Shown: positions 7,487 to 15,443, counted from the first letter of the stretch. The stretch: 20,419 nucleotides of DNA from Erginobacter sp964465735 (GCA_964465735.1 CAYXKT010000036.1:1-20419); one strand, 5' to 3'. Numbers and translations: made by a program. Notes: generated by a model from the sequence alone, not told the origin.

Positions 7487-7533
7487 AGAATCCAGGAGAA
7501 AGGCTATCGGGGTTTTTCTGACTCCTGAATTCT
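7487..7533. repeat. Inverted repeat between the LolA-like gene and mlaE
   Basis: AGAATCCAGGAG (7487-7498) pairs with CTCCTGAATTCT (7522-7533) at 11 of 12 positions across a 23-base loop. It resembles the GAATCCAGAATCCAGGAG / CTCCTGAATTCT intergenic palindromes seen in many genomes. It fills the gap ahead of mlaE, whose start has no clear ribosome binding site. Confidence 0.55.
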
Positions 7534-7549
7534 AACTCCTGCTCTTGCG

Positions 7550-8317
7550 ATGTCTCTGCTGGATAAAACCGGAGCCAAGATCCTCGAATCCCTGGAGGGG
7601 ATGGGGGGGACGGTCACCCTCCTCTTCAAGGGATTTTACTGGTTTAAGGCTACCTGGAAGTATCGACAGGCAATATTCGCTCAGATGCTGCTTACCGGGG
7701 TGGAGAGTCTCCCGGTGGTGATGGTGGTCGCTCTCTTTACCGGGATGGTCCTGGCGCTTCAGACCGGCCAGGAACTGGTCCAGTTCCAACTCCAGGGGAC
7801 GATCGGCAATATCGTCGCCGCCTCGATCTGCCGGGAGATGGGCCCGGTCTTTACCGCCATTATCGTGGCCGGACGGGTGGGTTCGGCGATGGCCGCCCAG
7901 CTGGGGACGATGAAAGTCTCAGAGGAGATTGACGCTCTGGAGGCGATGGCGATCAATCCGGTCCGCTACCTGGTGATGCCCCGGATCTGGGCCTTCCTCG
8001 TGATGCTCCCGGTCCTTACCATCTTTGCCAACCTGGTCGGAATCTTTGGGGGGGCGATGATTGCCCGGCTCCAGATCGGGGTCAGTTACCACTCCTTTTT
8101 CGATGGGGTATTGACCAACCTCGAGCTGATGGATATTCTCAACGGGATGATCAAGGCGATCGTCTTCGGGGTGACTATCGCTGCCGTCGCTTGCTACCAG
8201 GGGTTGAATACCCGGGGCGGAGCCCAGGGTGTCGGACAGGCTACCACCCGGACTATGGTCTTCTCCTTTTTGAGTATCCTGGTCTTCGACTATTTTATCA
8301 CCGCCGTTTTTTACTGA
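7550..8317 (+). CDS. mlaE: MlaE-type phospholipid ABC transporter permease
   Basis: A 255-residue inner-membrane permease of the MlaE/YrbE family. Recognisable are TGMVLALQTGQELVQF after the first hydrophobic segment, the family hallmark EMGPVFTAIIVAGRVGSAMA, then GTMKVSEEIDALEAM and NPVRYLVMPRIWAFLVMLP, with about five membrane segments in all. It forms the membrane core that works with MlaF and MlaD to move phospholipids between the two membranes. Ten bases separate it from mlaF. No Shine-Dalgarno is visible before the ATG at 7550 (TCCTGCTCTTGCG precedes it), so translation may depend on coupling or on the hairpin upstream. Length is normal for the family. Confidence 0.95.
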   Translation: MSLLDKTGAKILESLEGMGGTVTLLFKGFYWFKATWKYRQAIFAQMLLTGVESLPVVMVVALFTGMVLALQTGQELVQFQLQGTIGNIVAASICREMGPVFTAIIVAGRVGSAMAAQLGTMKVSEEIDALEAMAINPVRYLVMPRIWAFLVMLPVLTIFANLVGIFGGAMIARLQIGVSYHSFFDGVLTNLELMDILNGMIKAIVFGVTIAAVACYQGLNTRGGAQGVGQATTRTMVFSFLSILVFDYFITAVFY

Positions 8318-8327
8318 GTGTCGAATA

Positions 8328-9098
8328 ATGATTAAGCTTAACCGACTCTGTAAAAGTTTAGGGGGAAAAGAGGTCCTGCGGGGGGTAAATCTCGAGGTGA
8401 AGAAGGGGGAGGTGGTGGTGATCATCGGGGGCAGCGGGATGGGGAAGTCGGTTATGCTCAAGCATATCCTCGGTTTCTTTCGTCCCGATTCCGGGGATGT
8501 CCTGGTGAATGGGGTCTCGATTCCGAACTGTTCGACCGCGGAACTCTACGCGATCCGTCAGACTTTCGGGGTGGTCTTCCAGTCTGCCGCCTTGCTTCAG
8601 TCGCTGACCGTGGGAGAGAATATCTCCCTGCCCCTGGAAGAGCACAGTGATTTTTCCGAGGAGAAGATCGCCGAAATCGTCCGCGACCGACTTAGCCAGG
8701 TCAGGCTTTTTGATGTGGAGAACAAGCTGCCGTCCGAGCTTTCGGGAGGGATGCAGAAGCGGGTCGCGCTGGCCCGGGCCCTGGTAATGGATCCGACGGT
8801 GATGCTCTTCGACGAACCGGCTACCGGTCTCGACCCGATTCTGACCGCCACCATCGGCCATTTAATTGTCGGACTTCATCGACGGATCGGATTTACTACC
8901 ATTGCTGTGACCCATAATATGAATTTCGCTTATCTGATCGCCGACCGGATCGCGATGATCCACGAAGGGAGGATCATCGCCGATGGCACTCCAGAGGAGA
9001 TCAGAAACACCTCTCAGACCCAGGTCAGAAACTTTATTCAGGGGATACCCAGAGAGGAAAAGTCACCGCTTTCAGCGGAGAGAACCGGGGTAAGATAA
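8328..9098 (+). CDS. mlaF: MlaF-type phospholipid ABC transporter ATPase
   Basis: A 256-residue cytoplasmic ATPase. It has Walker A GGSGMGKS (34-41), a Q-loop in FGVVFQSAALL, the signature ELSGGMQKR, Walker B VMLFDEP followed by ATGLDP, and the switch histidine in AVTHNM. GGSGxGKS and LSGGM are the variants usual in MlaF (Mkl-type) proteins. It powers MlaE. The stop codon overlaps the mlaD start by one base (TAATG), so the two are translationally linked. No mlaB (STAS-domain regulator of MlaF) is present in the window. Confidence 0.96.
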   Translation: MIKLNRLCKSLGGKEVLRGVNLEVKKGEVVVIIGGSGMGKSVMLKHILGFFRPDSGDVLVNGVSIPNCSTAELYAIRQTFGVVFQSAALLQSLTVGENISLPLEEHSDFSEEKIAEIVRDRLSQVRLFDVENKLPSELSGGMQKRVALARALVMDPTVMLFDEPATGLDPILTATIGHLIVGLHRRIGFTTIAVTHNMNFAYLIADRIAMIHEGRIIADGTPEEIRNTSQTQVRNFIQGIPREEKSPLSAERTGVR

Positions 9099-10489
9099 TG
9101 ACAGTTTCAGTGGAAAAAAAAGTCGGGATCTTCTTTTTTATCGGCGTGGCTCTCCTGGCCCTCTTTACCATCGTCCTCACCGATATCCGGATCTTCAAAA
9201 ATCAATATCGGGTCACCGTTACCTTTGATCAGGTCGGGGGGCTGGAGCCGGGAAACAAGGTTGCCCTGGGTGGGATGGAGGTGGGTAAGGTCAGGTCCTT
9301 GCTCCAGAACAAGGGGCGGATCCAGGTTGTCCTGGAGATCGACGAGAAGGTGGAGATCCCTCGAGACTCGATCTTCCGCCTGGGCGATATCGGTCTGCTG
9401 GGAGGTAAACGGGTCGATATCGTCTGGGGGGACGAGTCTTCCGGCTATCTCGCCGAGGGCGATCTGATCGAGGGGACGAGCTCACCGGGGCTTTCGGAAG
9501 CTATCTCCAGTCTGGGCGATGCCGGCGCGAATGTCGATGAGATCCTGGTCTCGGTCCGGGAGACGACCGAGAAGATCTCCCGGGGGGAGGGGACGGTCGG
9601 CAAGTTGATCTCCGAGGATGACATCTATCGGGATATCCGGTCGATCTCTCAACGAATTGCCGGTGGAGAGGGGACGCTCGGGCGGTTGGTCAACGACCCC
9701 GAGATTTACGAAGACTTGAAGGAACTCTTCGCCGATTTTCAGGCCTTGGTTGAGGGGAACCGGCAGAAGGTGGAGGATATCGTCGGGCAGTTAGAGGATG
9801 CCGCCCCCGCGATCAAGGGGACGGCGCGCAATCTGGAAGAGATCACCGACAAGATCAACCGGGGCCAGGGGACGATCGGGAAACTGGTCAATGAGGACGA
9901 TCTTTATACCGACACTCGGGCCACTCTGGCCTCGGTCGATACCGCCGGGGGGAAGCTGACCGATATGCTGACCAAGGCCGAGCGGATCCGGATCTATCTC
10001 GGGGCGGAGGCGGCCTACAATACTCGGAACAAACGGAGCCTGACCAAGGCCTACGTGGCGATCGAACCGACTCCGAGTAAGCTTTACCTGGTTGGCTTCA
10101 GCCTCCTGGCGGGGGAGGGGACCGAGGCTGACCGGACCGATGATCCCTCGACCGAGCTGGACGCCCAGATCGGGCTGCGTTTCTTCGACAACCGTCTCAC
10201 CGTCCGGGGTGGAATGCTGGAAGGGCGGATCGGGGGTGGGCTCGACTTCCGGCTCTGGGGCGAGGACCTGGTCCTGACCGTGGAGGGGCGGGACGTCTGG
10301 AGCAAGGAGAAAGATGAGAATATTGACCCCTTTCTCTTGCGGGCCTATGTTGATACCCATTTCTGGTGGGCGTTTTATCTCCGCCTGGGCGTGGATAACC
10401 TCCTCGACGAACCGGGTTTTTACGGCGGGGCCGGGATCAAGCTCCGGGACGAAGATATCAAGATTCTCTTCGGTATGATCAGTTTCTGA
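9098..10489 (+). CDS. mlaD: MlaD-type MCE protein with helical repeats and a barrel-like C-terminus
   Basis: 463 residues, over twice the E. coli MlaD length. In order: a short cytoplasmic tail and one membrane helix (about 9-30, FFFIGVALLALFTIVLTD); one MCE domain (about 36-112, with GGLEPGNKVALGGMEVGKV and LGDIGLLGGKRVDI); a helical stalk (about 130-295) with three copies of the motif GxGTxGxLxxxxxxY, near residues 163, 190 and 256; and a C-terminal part (about 297-463) of alternating amphipathic strands rich in Tyr, Phe, Arg and Gly that ends ILFGMISF, with a terminal Phe as in outer-membrane barrels. The likely picture is inner-membrane anchor, periplasmic helical tube and outer-membrane barrel in one chain. 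This matches the domain order reported for Veillonella parvula MlaD. The barrel call is by strand pattern only. Confidence 0.9.
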   Translation: MTVSVEKKVGIFFFIGVALLALFTIVLTDIRIFKNQYRVTVTFDQVGGLEPGNKVALGGMEVGKVRSLLQNKGRIQVVLEIDEKVEIPRDSIFRLGDIGLLGGKRVDIVWGDESSGYLAEGDLIEGTSSPGLSEAISSLGDAGANVDEILVSVRETTEKISRGEGTVGKLISEDDIYRDIRSISQRIAGGEGTLGRLVNDPEIYEDLKELFADFQALVEGNRQKVEDIVGQLEDAAPAIKGTARNLEEITDKINRGQGTIGKLVNEDDLYTDTRATLASVDTAGGKLTDMLTKAERIRIYLGAEAAYNTRNKRSLTKAYVAIEPTPSKLYLVGFSLLAGEGTEADRTDDPSTELDAQIGLRFFDNRLTVRGGMLEGRIGGGLDFRLWGEDLVLTVEGRDVWSKEKDENIDPFLLRAYVDTHFWWAFYLRLGVDNLLDEPGFYGGAGIKLRDEDIKILFGMISF

Positions 10490-10769
10490 TGTTGGGCGAT
10501 CTATCCGGCGGCAGCTCTTGATCCCGGTCTTGACCTTTCTCCCCGTTCTATGCCATAGTATAGCCTGATTTTCGATCTCATCCGTGCCGGAACGAAAACC
10601 TGATATCAGGTGGAATCTGCCAGCCAAACAGACTGCTTCCTCGTCCCTCCTCGCAATGACCGATTATATGTAATTGGAGATTTCCTTTCAGGCACTGTTT
10701 GCCTGAGTGTTTACACAGTTAAAATAAATACTGTTCAGCCACACAAAACGGAAGAGAATTAATATTAAA
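10490..10769. other. Intergenic region between mlaD and psd
   Basis: No gene. It holds a half copy of the GCAATGA repeat with its tail (10630-10694) and a 7-bp hairpin TCAGGCA-CTGTT-TGCCTGA (10688-10706), then an AT-rich stretch before psd that may contain its promoter, though no clean -35/-10 pair is visible. Confidence 0.6.
10630..10694. repeat. Half copy of the dispersed GCAATGA repeat with conserved tail
   Basis: It aligns with 20269-20334. Both have AGAxTGCTxC, then CCTCGCAATGA, then TATGTAATTGGAG, then TTCC and CAGGCA. The left arm of the inverted repeat is absent here. Confidence 0.65.
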
Positions 10770-11405
10770 ATGTACACAATAGAAAAAGAAGGCTGGAGAT
10801 TCATATTGATTTTCGCTCTGCTCGGGGCCGGGTTTATTATTTTTCTTCCGGTTATCTGGCCGGTCGGGGTCCTCTTCCTCCTTCTGGCGGCGGCCTCGAC
10901 CGGTTTTTTCCGGGAGTCGCGGATCGATCAGACCTTTGTCCCCGGCGAGATAATTGCTCCGGCCTCAGGGAAGGTGATTGATATCCGTCAGATTGAGGAG
11001 AAGGACTTCCTGAAGGAGAAGGTTTGCCGGGTCAGTATCTTTATGTCCGTCTTTGATGAGCATATCAACTACGCTCCCCTATCCGGTGAGGTGGCCTATC
11101 TCTCTCACCGACCGGGGAAGTTCCTCCAGGCCTTTCGGGAGGAAGCTTCGGAAAATAACGAGGCTCAGATGATCGGTTTTCGCGATGGGGAGAAAACCTG
11201 GATGATCCAGCAGATCGCCGGGACCATCGCTCGCAGAATTGTCTGTCGCTGCCGGATCGGCGATCAGCTCGCCAGTGGTCAGAAACTGGGTTTGATCCGT
11301 TTCGGCTCCCGGGTCGAGCTCTTCTTTCCTCTATCCGCCGAGTTTACGGTTGCCCTGGGAGAAAAAGTCCGGGGGGGCAGGACAGTGATGGGGAGATGGG
11401 GATGA
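10770..11405 (+). CDS. psd: Phosphatidylserine decarboxylase, short type
   Basis: A 211-residue inner-membrane enzyme that turns phosphatidylserine into phosphatidylethanolamine. Two hydrophobic stretches near the N-terminus (about 10-45) provide membrane attachment. Family motifs: APASGKVIDI, the histidine segment SVFDEHINYAPLSG, QQIAGTIARRIV, and LIRFGSRVELFFP, where autocleavage before Ser180 (Gly179-Ser180) makes the pyruvoyl group. The FGSR cleavage site and the 210-residue length fit the short (archaeal-type) Psd rather than the longer LGST E. coli enzyme. The upstream GGAAGAG is rather far from ATG 10770. The end overlaps pssA by four bases (ATGA). Confidence 0.95.
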   Translation: MYTIEKEGWRFILIFALLGAGFIIFLPVIWPVGVLFLLLAAASTGFFRESRIDQTFVPGEIIAPASGKVIDIRQIEEKDFLKEKVCRVSIFMSVFDEHINYAPLSGEVAYLSHRPGKFLQAFREEASENNEAQMIGFRDGEKTWMIQQIAGTIARRIVCRCRIGDQLASGQKLGLIRFGSRVELFFPLSAEFTVALGEKVRGGRTVMGRWG

Positions 11406-12139
11406 GAAAGATATATATACTTCCCAACCTCTTCACTACCGGTAATATCTTCTGCGGGGTTTACGCCCTCTCCCTGATTTTGCGAGGAGATCCGGATCAC
11501 TACCCCCAGGCGGCCTGGTTTCTTCTTCTGGCGATGGTCTTTGACTTCTTCGACGGCCAGCTGGCCCGGCTCTACCGGGCTACCAGCCGCTTCGGAGTCG
11601 AACTTGATTCCCTGGCCGACTTCTTTTCCTTTGGTGCCGTCACCACCATCCTTGCCTACCAGGTGATCCTTTCTCAATACAAGGGTTTCGGCGTCGGGAT
11701 AGCTTTTCTCTTTATCGTCTTTACCGCCCTGCGTCTGGCTCGTTTCAACATCCAGGTCGACCAGGATGAGAAGACCGACTTCAAGGGTCTGCCTTCGCCG
11801 GTCGCTTCCGGGGTGGTTCTTTCCTTCATCATCTTCATCCGTCATTTTCAGCTTGAATGGGAGATCGCCATTCCCTTTATGATGATTGTTCTCAGTGCTC
11901 TGATGGTCACCAGCCTGACCTATCCGACCCTGCTCAACCTGCACCTGCGACGGAAACAACCCCAGATCTACCTGGTGGCGGCGATATTGATGCTGGTCAT
12001 CCTGATCACCCACCCCCAGTTCGGGGTCTTCTTCGGTTTTATGCTCTATTTTGGTCTGGGACTATTCCAGGGAGTGCAGGGCGAGATCAGGAAGACAAGA
12101 GGCATCCGACGCCGTTCTCGGGCGGATCAGACTGCCTGA
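11402..12139 (+). CDS. pssA: CDP-diacylglycerol-serine O-phosphatidyltransferase
   Basis: A 245-residue integral membrane enzyme making phosphatidylserine from CDP-diacylglycerol and serine, the substrate of the neighbouring Psd. The CDP-alcohol phosphatidyltransferase signature is complete: D48, D51-G52, A55-R56, G65, D69, D73 in DFFDGQLAR and GVELDSLADF. The N-terminus MRKIYILPNLFTTGN is typical of PssA type II. About six to eight hydrophobic segments follow. I start it at 11402, not 11396: GGGGAG is six bases upstream of 11402 and touches 11396, and 11402 gives the ATGA overlap with psd. The L,D-transpeptidase gene begins 26 bases after the stop. Confidence 0.95.
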   Translation: MRKIYILPNLFTTGNIFCGVYALSLILRGDPDHYPQAAWFLLLAMVFDFFDGQLARLYRATSRFGVELDSLADFFSFGAVTTILAYQVILSQYKGFGVGIAFLFIVFTALRLARFNIQVDQDEKTDFKGLPSPVASGVVLSFIIFIRHFQLEWEIAIPFMMIVLSALMVTSLTYPTLLNLHLRRKQPQIYLVAAILMLVILITHPQFGVFFGFMLYFGLGLFQGVQGEIRKTRGIRRRSRADQTA

Positions 12140-12165
12140 ATTCTCCCTCTCCGGAAGAATTGTTT

Positions 12166-13275
12166 ATGCGAGCCAAGCCTTCATTTTATTTGGTTATTAT
12201 CCTGCTTCTGGCCGTCGGCCTCCTGATCAAGTTCTATTGTTCACGGCCCCAGGCCTGGCAGGCGAAGCTGGAGACCGCGACTGAACTGGTCCGAGCGGGA
12301 GACGACCGGGCAGCGATCCCTCTGCTTCGGGATTTGGTCGGTCGGGAGGAGGATCGGGATCAGACAGAACCGGTAGCACATCTTCTGGCCCGTGTATTGG
12401 CCCGGCAAACAGATTACTCGGCTTCCGAAGAGATCTGGAAGGAGTTGGCCATTTTCGACGACCCCGGCCTGAGAGAGGAGGTCCGTTTCCAGCTGGCCCG
12501 TGTTGCTGCCGGGCGGGGTGAACCGGATCTTCTCGACGAGTTCCTCGACCGTTATCCAGATTCTCCCAGGAGGGGGGAAGCCCTCCGGGTTCGGGGCGAT
12601 CTTCGTCAAGCGGCCGGGGATCTTACCGGGGTGGAAGAGGACTACCGCGCTGTGCTGAATTCTCCCGGCCCGGAAGAGCCCCGGGCCGAGGCTCGAGCAC
12701 GACTGGGAGAAATTAATTTTGACCGGCTCTTCTCCGGGGAAGATGGCTCGTTAACCCTTTCCTATACGGTCCGGGCCGGCGACTCCCTATCGGCGATCGC
12801 CCGGAAGCATACGACCACCGCCGACCTGATTCAACTGCTGAACCGGCTGCCCGGGGATGTGATTCACCCCGGACAGAAGTTGCAGATCCCTGCTAAATCT
12901 TTTTCCGTCCGGGTCAGCAAATCGAAAAACTCACTGACCCTCCTCTACGGAGGGGAGTTTTTTAAGGAATACTCAGTGGGGACCGGGCGGGACAACTGCA
13001 GCCCGGAAGGTGAGTTTACCATTGTCACCAAGCTGATCGATCCGCCCTGGTTTTATGATGGGGAGGTGATCGACCCCTCCGACGAGCGGAATATCTTGGG
13101 GACCCGCTGGATGGGGTTTCAGGATCCCTACGCCACCTATGGGATCCACGGGACTACCCAACCGGAGACGGTCGGAACCCAGTCCAGCGATGGCTGCGTC
13201 AGGATGCGCAATGAGGAAGTTGAGGAACTCTTCATCTTCCTTCCTCGGGGCAGCCGGGTGGTGATAGAAGAATAG
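12166..13275 (+). CDS. LysM and YkuD L,D-transpeptidase with a TPR-like region
   Basis: 369 residues. An N-terminal hydrophobic helix (about 7-24) anchors the protein or serves as a signal. Residues about 35-190 are helical repeats, TPR-like (DRAAIPLLRDL, YSASEEIWKEL, AGDLTGVEEDY). A LysM peptidoglycan-binding domain follows (about 200-243, YTVRAGDSLSAIARKH to PGQKLQIP). Residues about 246-369 are a YkuD domain with His328 in YGIHGT and catalytic Cys344 in SSDGCVRM. Such enzymes make 3-3 peptidoglycan cross-links or attach proteins to the wall, in the periplasm. GGAAGA lies eight bases before ATG 12166; earlier in-frame starts lie inside pssA. Close spacing suggests an operon with psd and pssA. 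The substrate cannot be told. Confidence 0.92.
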   Translation: MRAKPSFYLVIILLLAVGLLIKFYCSRPQAWQAKLETATELVRAGDDRAAIPLLRDLVGREEDRDQTEPVAHLLARVLARQTDYSASEEIWKELAIFDDPGLREEVRFQLARVAAGRGEPDLLDEFLDRYPDSPRRGEALRVRGDLRQAAGDLTGVEEDYRAVLNSPGPEEPRAEARARLGEINFDRLFSGEDGSLTLSYTVRAGDSLSAIARKHTTTADLIQLLNRLPGDVIHPGQKLQIPAKSFSVRVSKSKNSLTLLYGGEFFKEYSVGTGRDNCSPEGEFTIVTKLIDPPWFYDGEVIDPSDERNILGTRWMGFQDPYATYGIHGTTQPETVGTQSSDGCVRMRNEEVEELFIFLPRGSRVVIEE

Positions 13276-13384
13276 TACCGCGTCGGGGAAATAACTTTAC
13301 GCCCGAATCATCCAGATTAGGTTACAATCATTAAACTGAGATTGCCAGTAGTGCCAGTTGGCTGAAGACAACGAAGCTATCTTA

Positions 13385-13410
13385 GTTCTCCAGCTATAAA
13401 GAAGGAATAA
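13385..13410 (+). promoter_or_regulatory. Leader of the GNAT gene, shared with 2955-2979
   Basis: GTTCTCCAGCTATAAAGAAGGAATAA ends with the ribosome binding site (AAGGA) five to eight bases before the GNAT ATG. The same sequence, with two single-base gaps, lies ahead of the WYL gene. A TACAAT further up (13323-13328) is a possible -10 box without a convincing -35. Confidence 0.4.
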
Positions 13411-13414
13411 TCAA

Positions 13415-13912
13415 ATGAGCGAATTTGTTCAGGGTCGGGAATCGACTCCCTTCCTCCGTCCAGCCTATCTCACCGATGCCGAGGGGATTCGGGCGATGGT
13501 AAACGAGTATGCCGCCCAGGGGGAGATGTTGCCCCGCTCCCTTTCCTCAATCTACGAGGGGATCCGGGATTTTCGGGTCATCGTTGAACAGGGTAAGGTG
13601 TTGGGTTGCGCGGCCCTGCAGGTCTGCTGGATTGACCTGGCTGAGGTCCGGTCCCTGGCGGTGGCCAAGGAGCTGCGAGGCCAGGGCTGGGGGAGAATTC
13701 TGGTTGAGGATTGCCTGAAGGAGGCCGTCCGGTTGAGGGTCCCCCGGGTTTTTACCCTTTCTTTTTCCCCGGACTTTTTCAGCAAGCTCGGCTTTGTCCG
13801 GGTGGAGAAAGAGACCCTCCCTCAGAAGATCTGGAAGGACTGCATCCACTGTCCCCATTTCCCCAACTGCAAGGAAGTCGCGCTGATCCATCAGATAGAT
13901 AGCGAAAAATAG
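13415..13912 (+). CDS. GNAT N-acetyltransferase, N-acetylglutamate-synthase-like
   Basis: A 165-residue single-domain GNAT acetyltransferase. The acetyl-CoA pyrophosphate loop is RGQGWG (88-93), preceded by strand AEVRSLAV and followed by helix GRILVEDCLKEAV. FSPDFFSKLGFVRVEKETLPQKIW and the Cys-rich CIHCPHFPNC (143-152) are typical of the short stand-alone N-acetylglutamate synthases that feed arginine biosynthesis. The start is supported by GAAGGA seven bases before ATG 13415. No arginine genes are nearby, so the role rests on similarity alone. If not glutamate, another amino acid is the likely acceptor. Confidence 0.82.
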   Translation: MSEFVQGRESTPFLRPAYLTDAEGIRAMVNEYAAQGEMLPRSLSSIYEGIRDFRVIVEQGKVLGCAALQVCWIDLAEVRSLAVAKELRGQGWGRILVEDCLKEAVRLRVPRVFTLSFSPDFFSKLGFVRVEKETLPQKIWKDCIHCPHFPNCKEVALIHQIDSEK

Positions 13913-14172
13913 GGGATGGTCCAGCCGTCTTTCTTCCGGACTCTGCTGTTAACCCGGTTGTCTTCTTCCCGGTCAGGCCGGAATCTTTCAGTTCTGGTCT
14001 AAACTCCGCCGTTCGCCGATTTTTTCCCTGATCTGCCCTCTGACCCTGTCGCAAGGCAGATACCCCCCCTGGTCCTTTCGTCAGAGTCTTTCTTTTGCCT
14101 TTCGGGCAGGTTTCAGGGATAATACCTCTTCAACCTCGTGTTTCACCTTGTAACCGGGGTGGCCGACGGGAA

Positions 14173-14745
14173 ATGCAAAAAGTAACTTCTGATCAACCTA
14201 TGTCCTCAGAGCAAAGACAGAAAGAGGTATTATTCACGATTGGACACTCGACGAGAACTACGGCCGAGTTTATTGACCTGCTCAAAGCGCACAATGTGCA
14301 AGGGGTTGTCGATGTCCGATCAATCCCTAAATCTCGCCATAATCCGCAATTTAACAGTAAGACAATCGAGAGTTCGTTGGAGAAGGCCGGCATCCATTAC
14401 ACCCACATAGCGGAACTGGGAGGTCTCCGCCAGACCACAGCGGAATCAAAGAATCTTGGCTGGAACAACCGATCCTTTCGGGGGTTCGCTGATTATATGA
14501 GTACACCGGAATTTGAAAGGGGGATTAGGCTTCTCGAAAAAATTGCCCGGAAGGAAACCACCGCGATAATGTGTGCCGAAGCAGTTCCCTGGCGTTGTCA
14601 CCGGTCTTTAATCGCCGACGCTCTGACCAAGCGGCACTGGTCTGTATTTGATATTATGACTTTGAAAAGCGCCCCCCCGCATCGCTTGACTCCATTCCTG
14701 AAAGTCCGCCAGGGCAGACTTATCTATCCGGAACCAGAAATATGA
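14173..14745 (+). CDS. DUF488 family protein
   Basis: A 190-residue cytoplasmic protein of the DUF488 family, whose biochemical function is not established. Family motifs are intact: TIGHSTRTTAEFIDLL (22-37), VVDVRSIPKSRHNPQFN (45-61), HYTHIAELGGLR (75-86) and the paired CAE (134-136) and CHR (142-144). The cysteines and histidine suggest a redox, metal or nucleotide site; this is inference. ATG 14173 follows a weak CGGGAA; the next ATG at 14200 has no site, and the upstream extension from 14095 looks non-coding. It overlaps the next gene by four bases (ATGA). Both genes are visibly richer in A and T than their neighbours, a sign of transfer. Confidence 0.85.
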   Translation: MQKVTSDQPMSSEQRQKEVLFTIGHSTRTTAEFIDLLKAHNVQGVVDVRSIPKSRHNPQFNSKTIESSLEKAGIHYTHIAELGGLRQTTAESKNLGWNNRSFRGFADYMSTPEFERGIRLLEKIARKETTAIMCAEAVPWRCHRSLIADALTKRHWSVFDIMTLKSAPPHRLTPFLKVRQGRLIYPEPEI

Positions 14746-15242
14746 TTCAGTATCAATACCAAAACGCCAGATTACTTTTTGTCGGCATCAATCCGCATCC
14801 CGGATCATTTGATCGGGGAGTCCCATTCTCCAACAACAAATCATTCTGGTACCTGCTGTTAAGAGCCGGTTTGATCGAGGAGTCGATGGAGGACCTTAGA
14901 GACGATGCAAAGTTGAAGGAAATCCACCAGAATAAATTCAATCAAATTTATCAATTAGGCTTGATCAATATAATTGAACGGCCAACTCGAAATATCACCT
15001 TGCTCAAAGCCGGAGAGGAAATTAAGGGCAGATTGAAGATCGAGAGAATTATTCAGGATCAAAAACCAAAAACAGTCTGCTTCATTGGAAAAGTCTCCTA
15101 TGAAAAATATATCGGATCAAAAGAATTCACTTTCGGCTGGCAAAACGACATCGGGGAATCCAGGGCCTATGTAATGCACTATCCCCTGCACGGTAAGGCG
15201 GAAGTGCGAGTCCGTGAATTGAAAATAGTGGCGCAAGCGTAG
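14742..15242 (+). CDS. Mug/TDG-like uracil-DNA glycosylase superfamily protein
   Basis: 166 residues. The N-terminus LLFVGINPHPGSFDRG (11-26) with FSNNKSFWYLLLRAGL (29-44) matches the active-site and pocket motifs of mismatch-specific (Mug/TDG) glycosylases, GINPG..S and F..P.NRFW..L..AG. Asn17 would be the catalytic-loop Asn. The middle (GLINIIERPTRNITLL, 73-88) fits the family's central segment. The usual C-terminal NPSG motif appears as MHYPLHGKAEVR, so it is a divergent member. The expected reaction is removal of uracil, thymine or modified bases from mispairs. The ATGA overlap with DUF488 makes a two-gene operon. Codon use is AT-rich. It is followed directly by the repeat-rich region. 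Confidence 0.75.
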   Translation: MIQYQYQNARLLFVGINPHPGSFDRGVPFSNNKSFWYLLLRAGLIEESMEDLRDDAKLKEIHQNKFNQIYQLGLINIIERPTRNITLLKAGEEIKGRLKIERIIQDQKPKTVCFIGKVSYEKYIGSKEFTFGWQNDIGESRAYVMHYPLHGKAEVRVRELKIVAQA

Positions 15243-15443
15243 TTCGGTCTTTGGATGGGGCACCGCCGACTTCGCTTATCCAGGCTGCTTCGCCGTAACC
15301 CTGGCGAAGGCGGGGTTGGTTCGACGGTGGCCTGTGGGCGATTCAGGGGCACCGGTTTTATTGCGGCGCGGAGGGGGGATTTTCGGATCCCAGCTGATTT
15401 TCCGGGGGTCGGGTGGCGAGGAATAAAGTTTTTCCTGCTTGGC

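Noticed and set aside
9791..10627. 278-residue minus-strand frame
   Set aside because: Antisense shadow of mlaD with no ribosome binding site or domain.
11279..12013. 244-residue minus-strand frame
   Set aside because: Antisense shadow of psd and pssA, of low-complexity polar composition.
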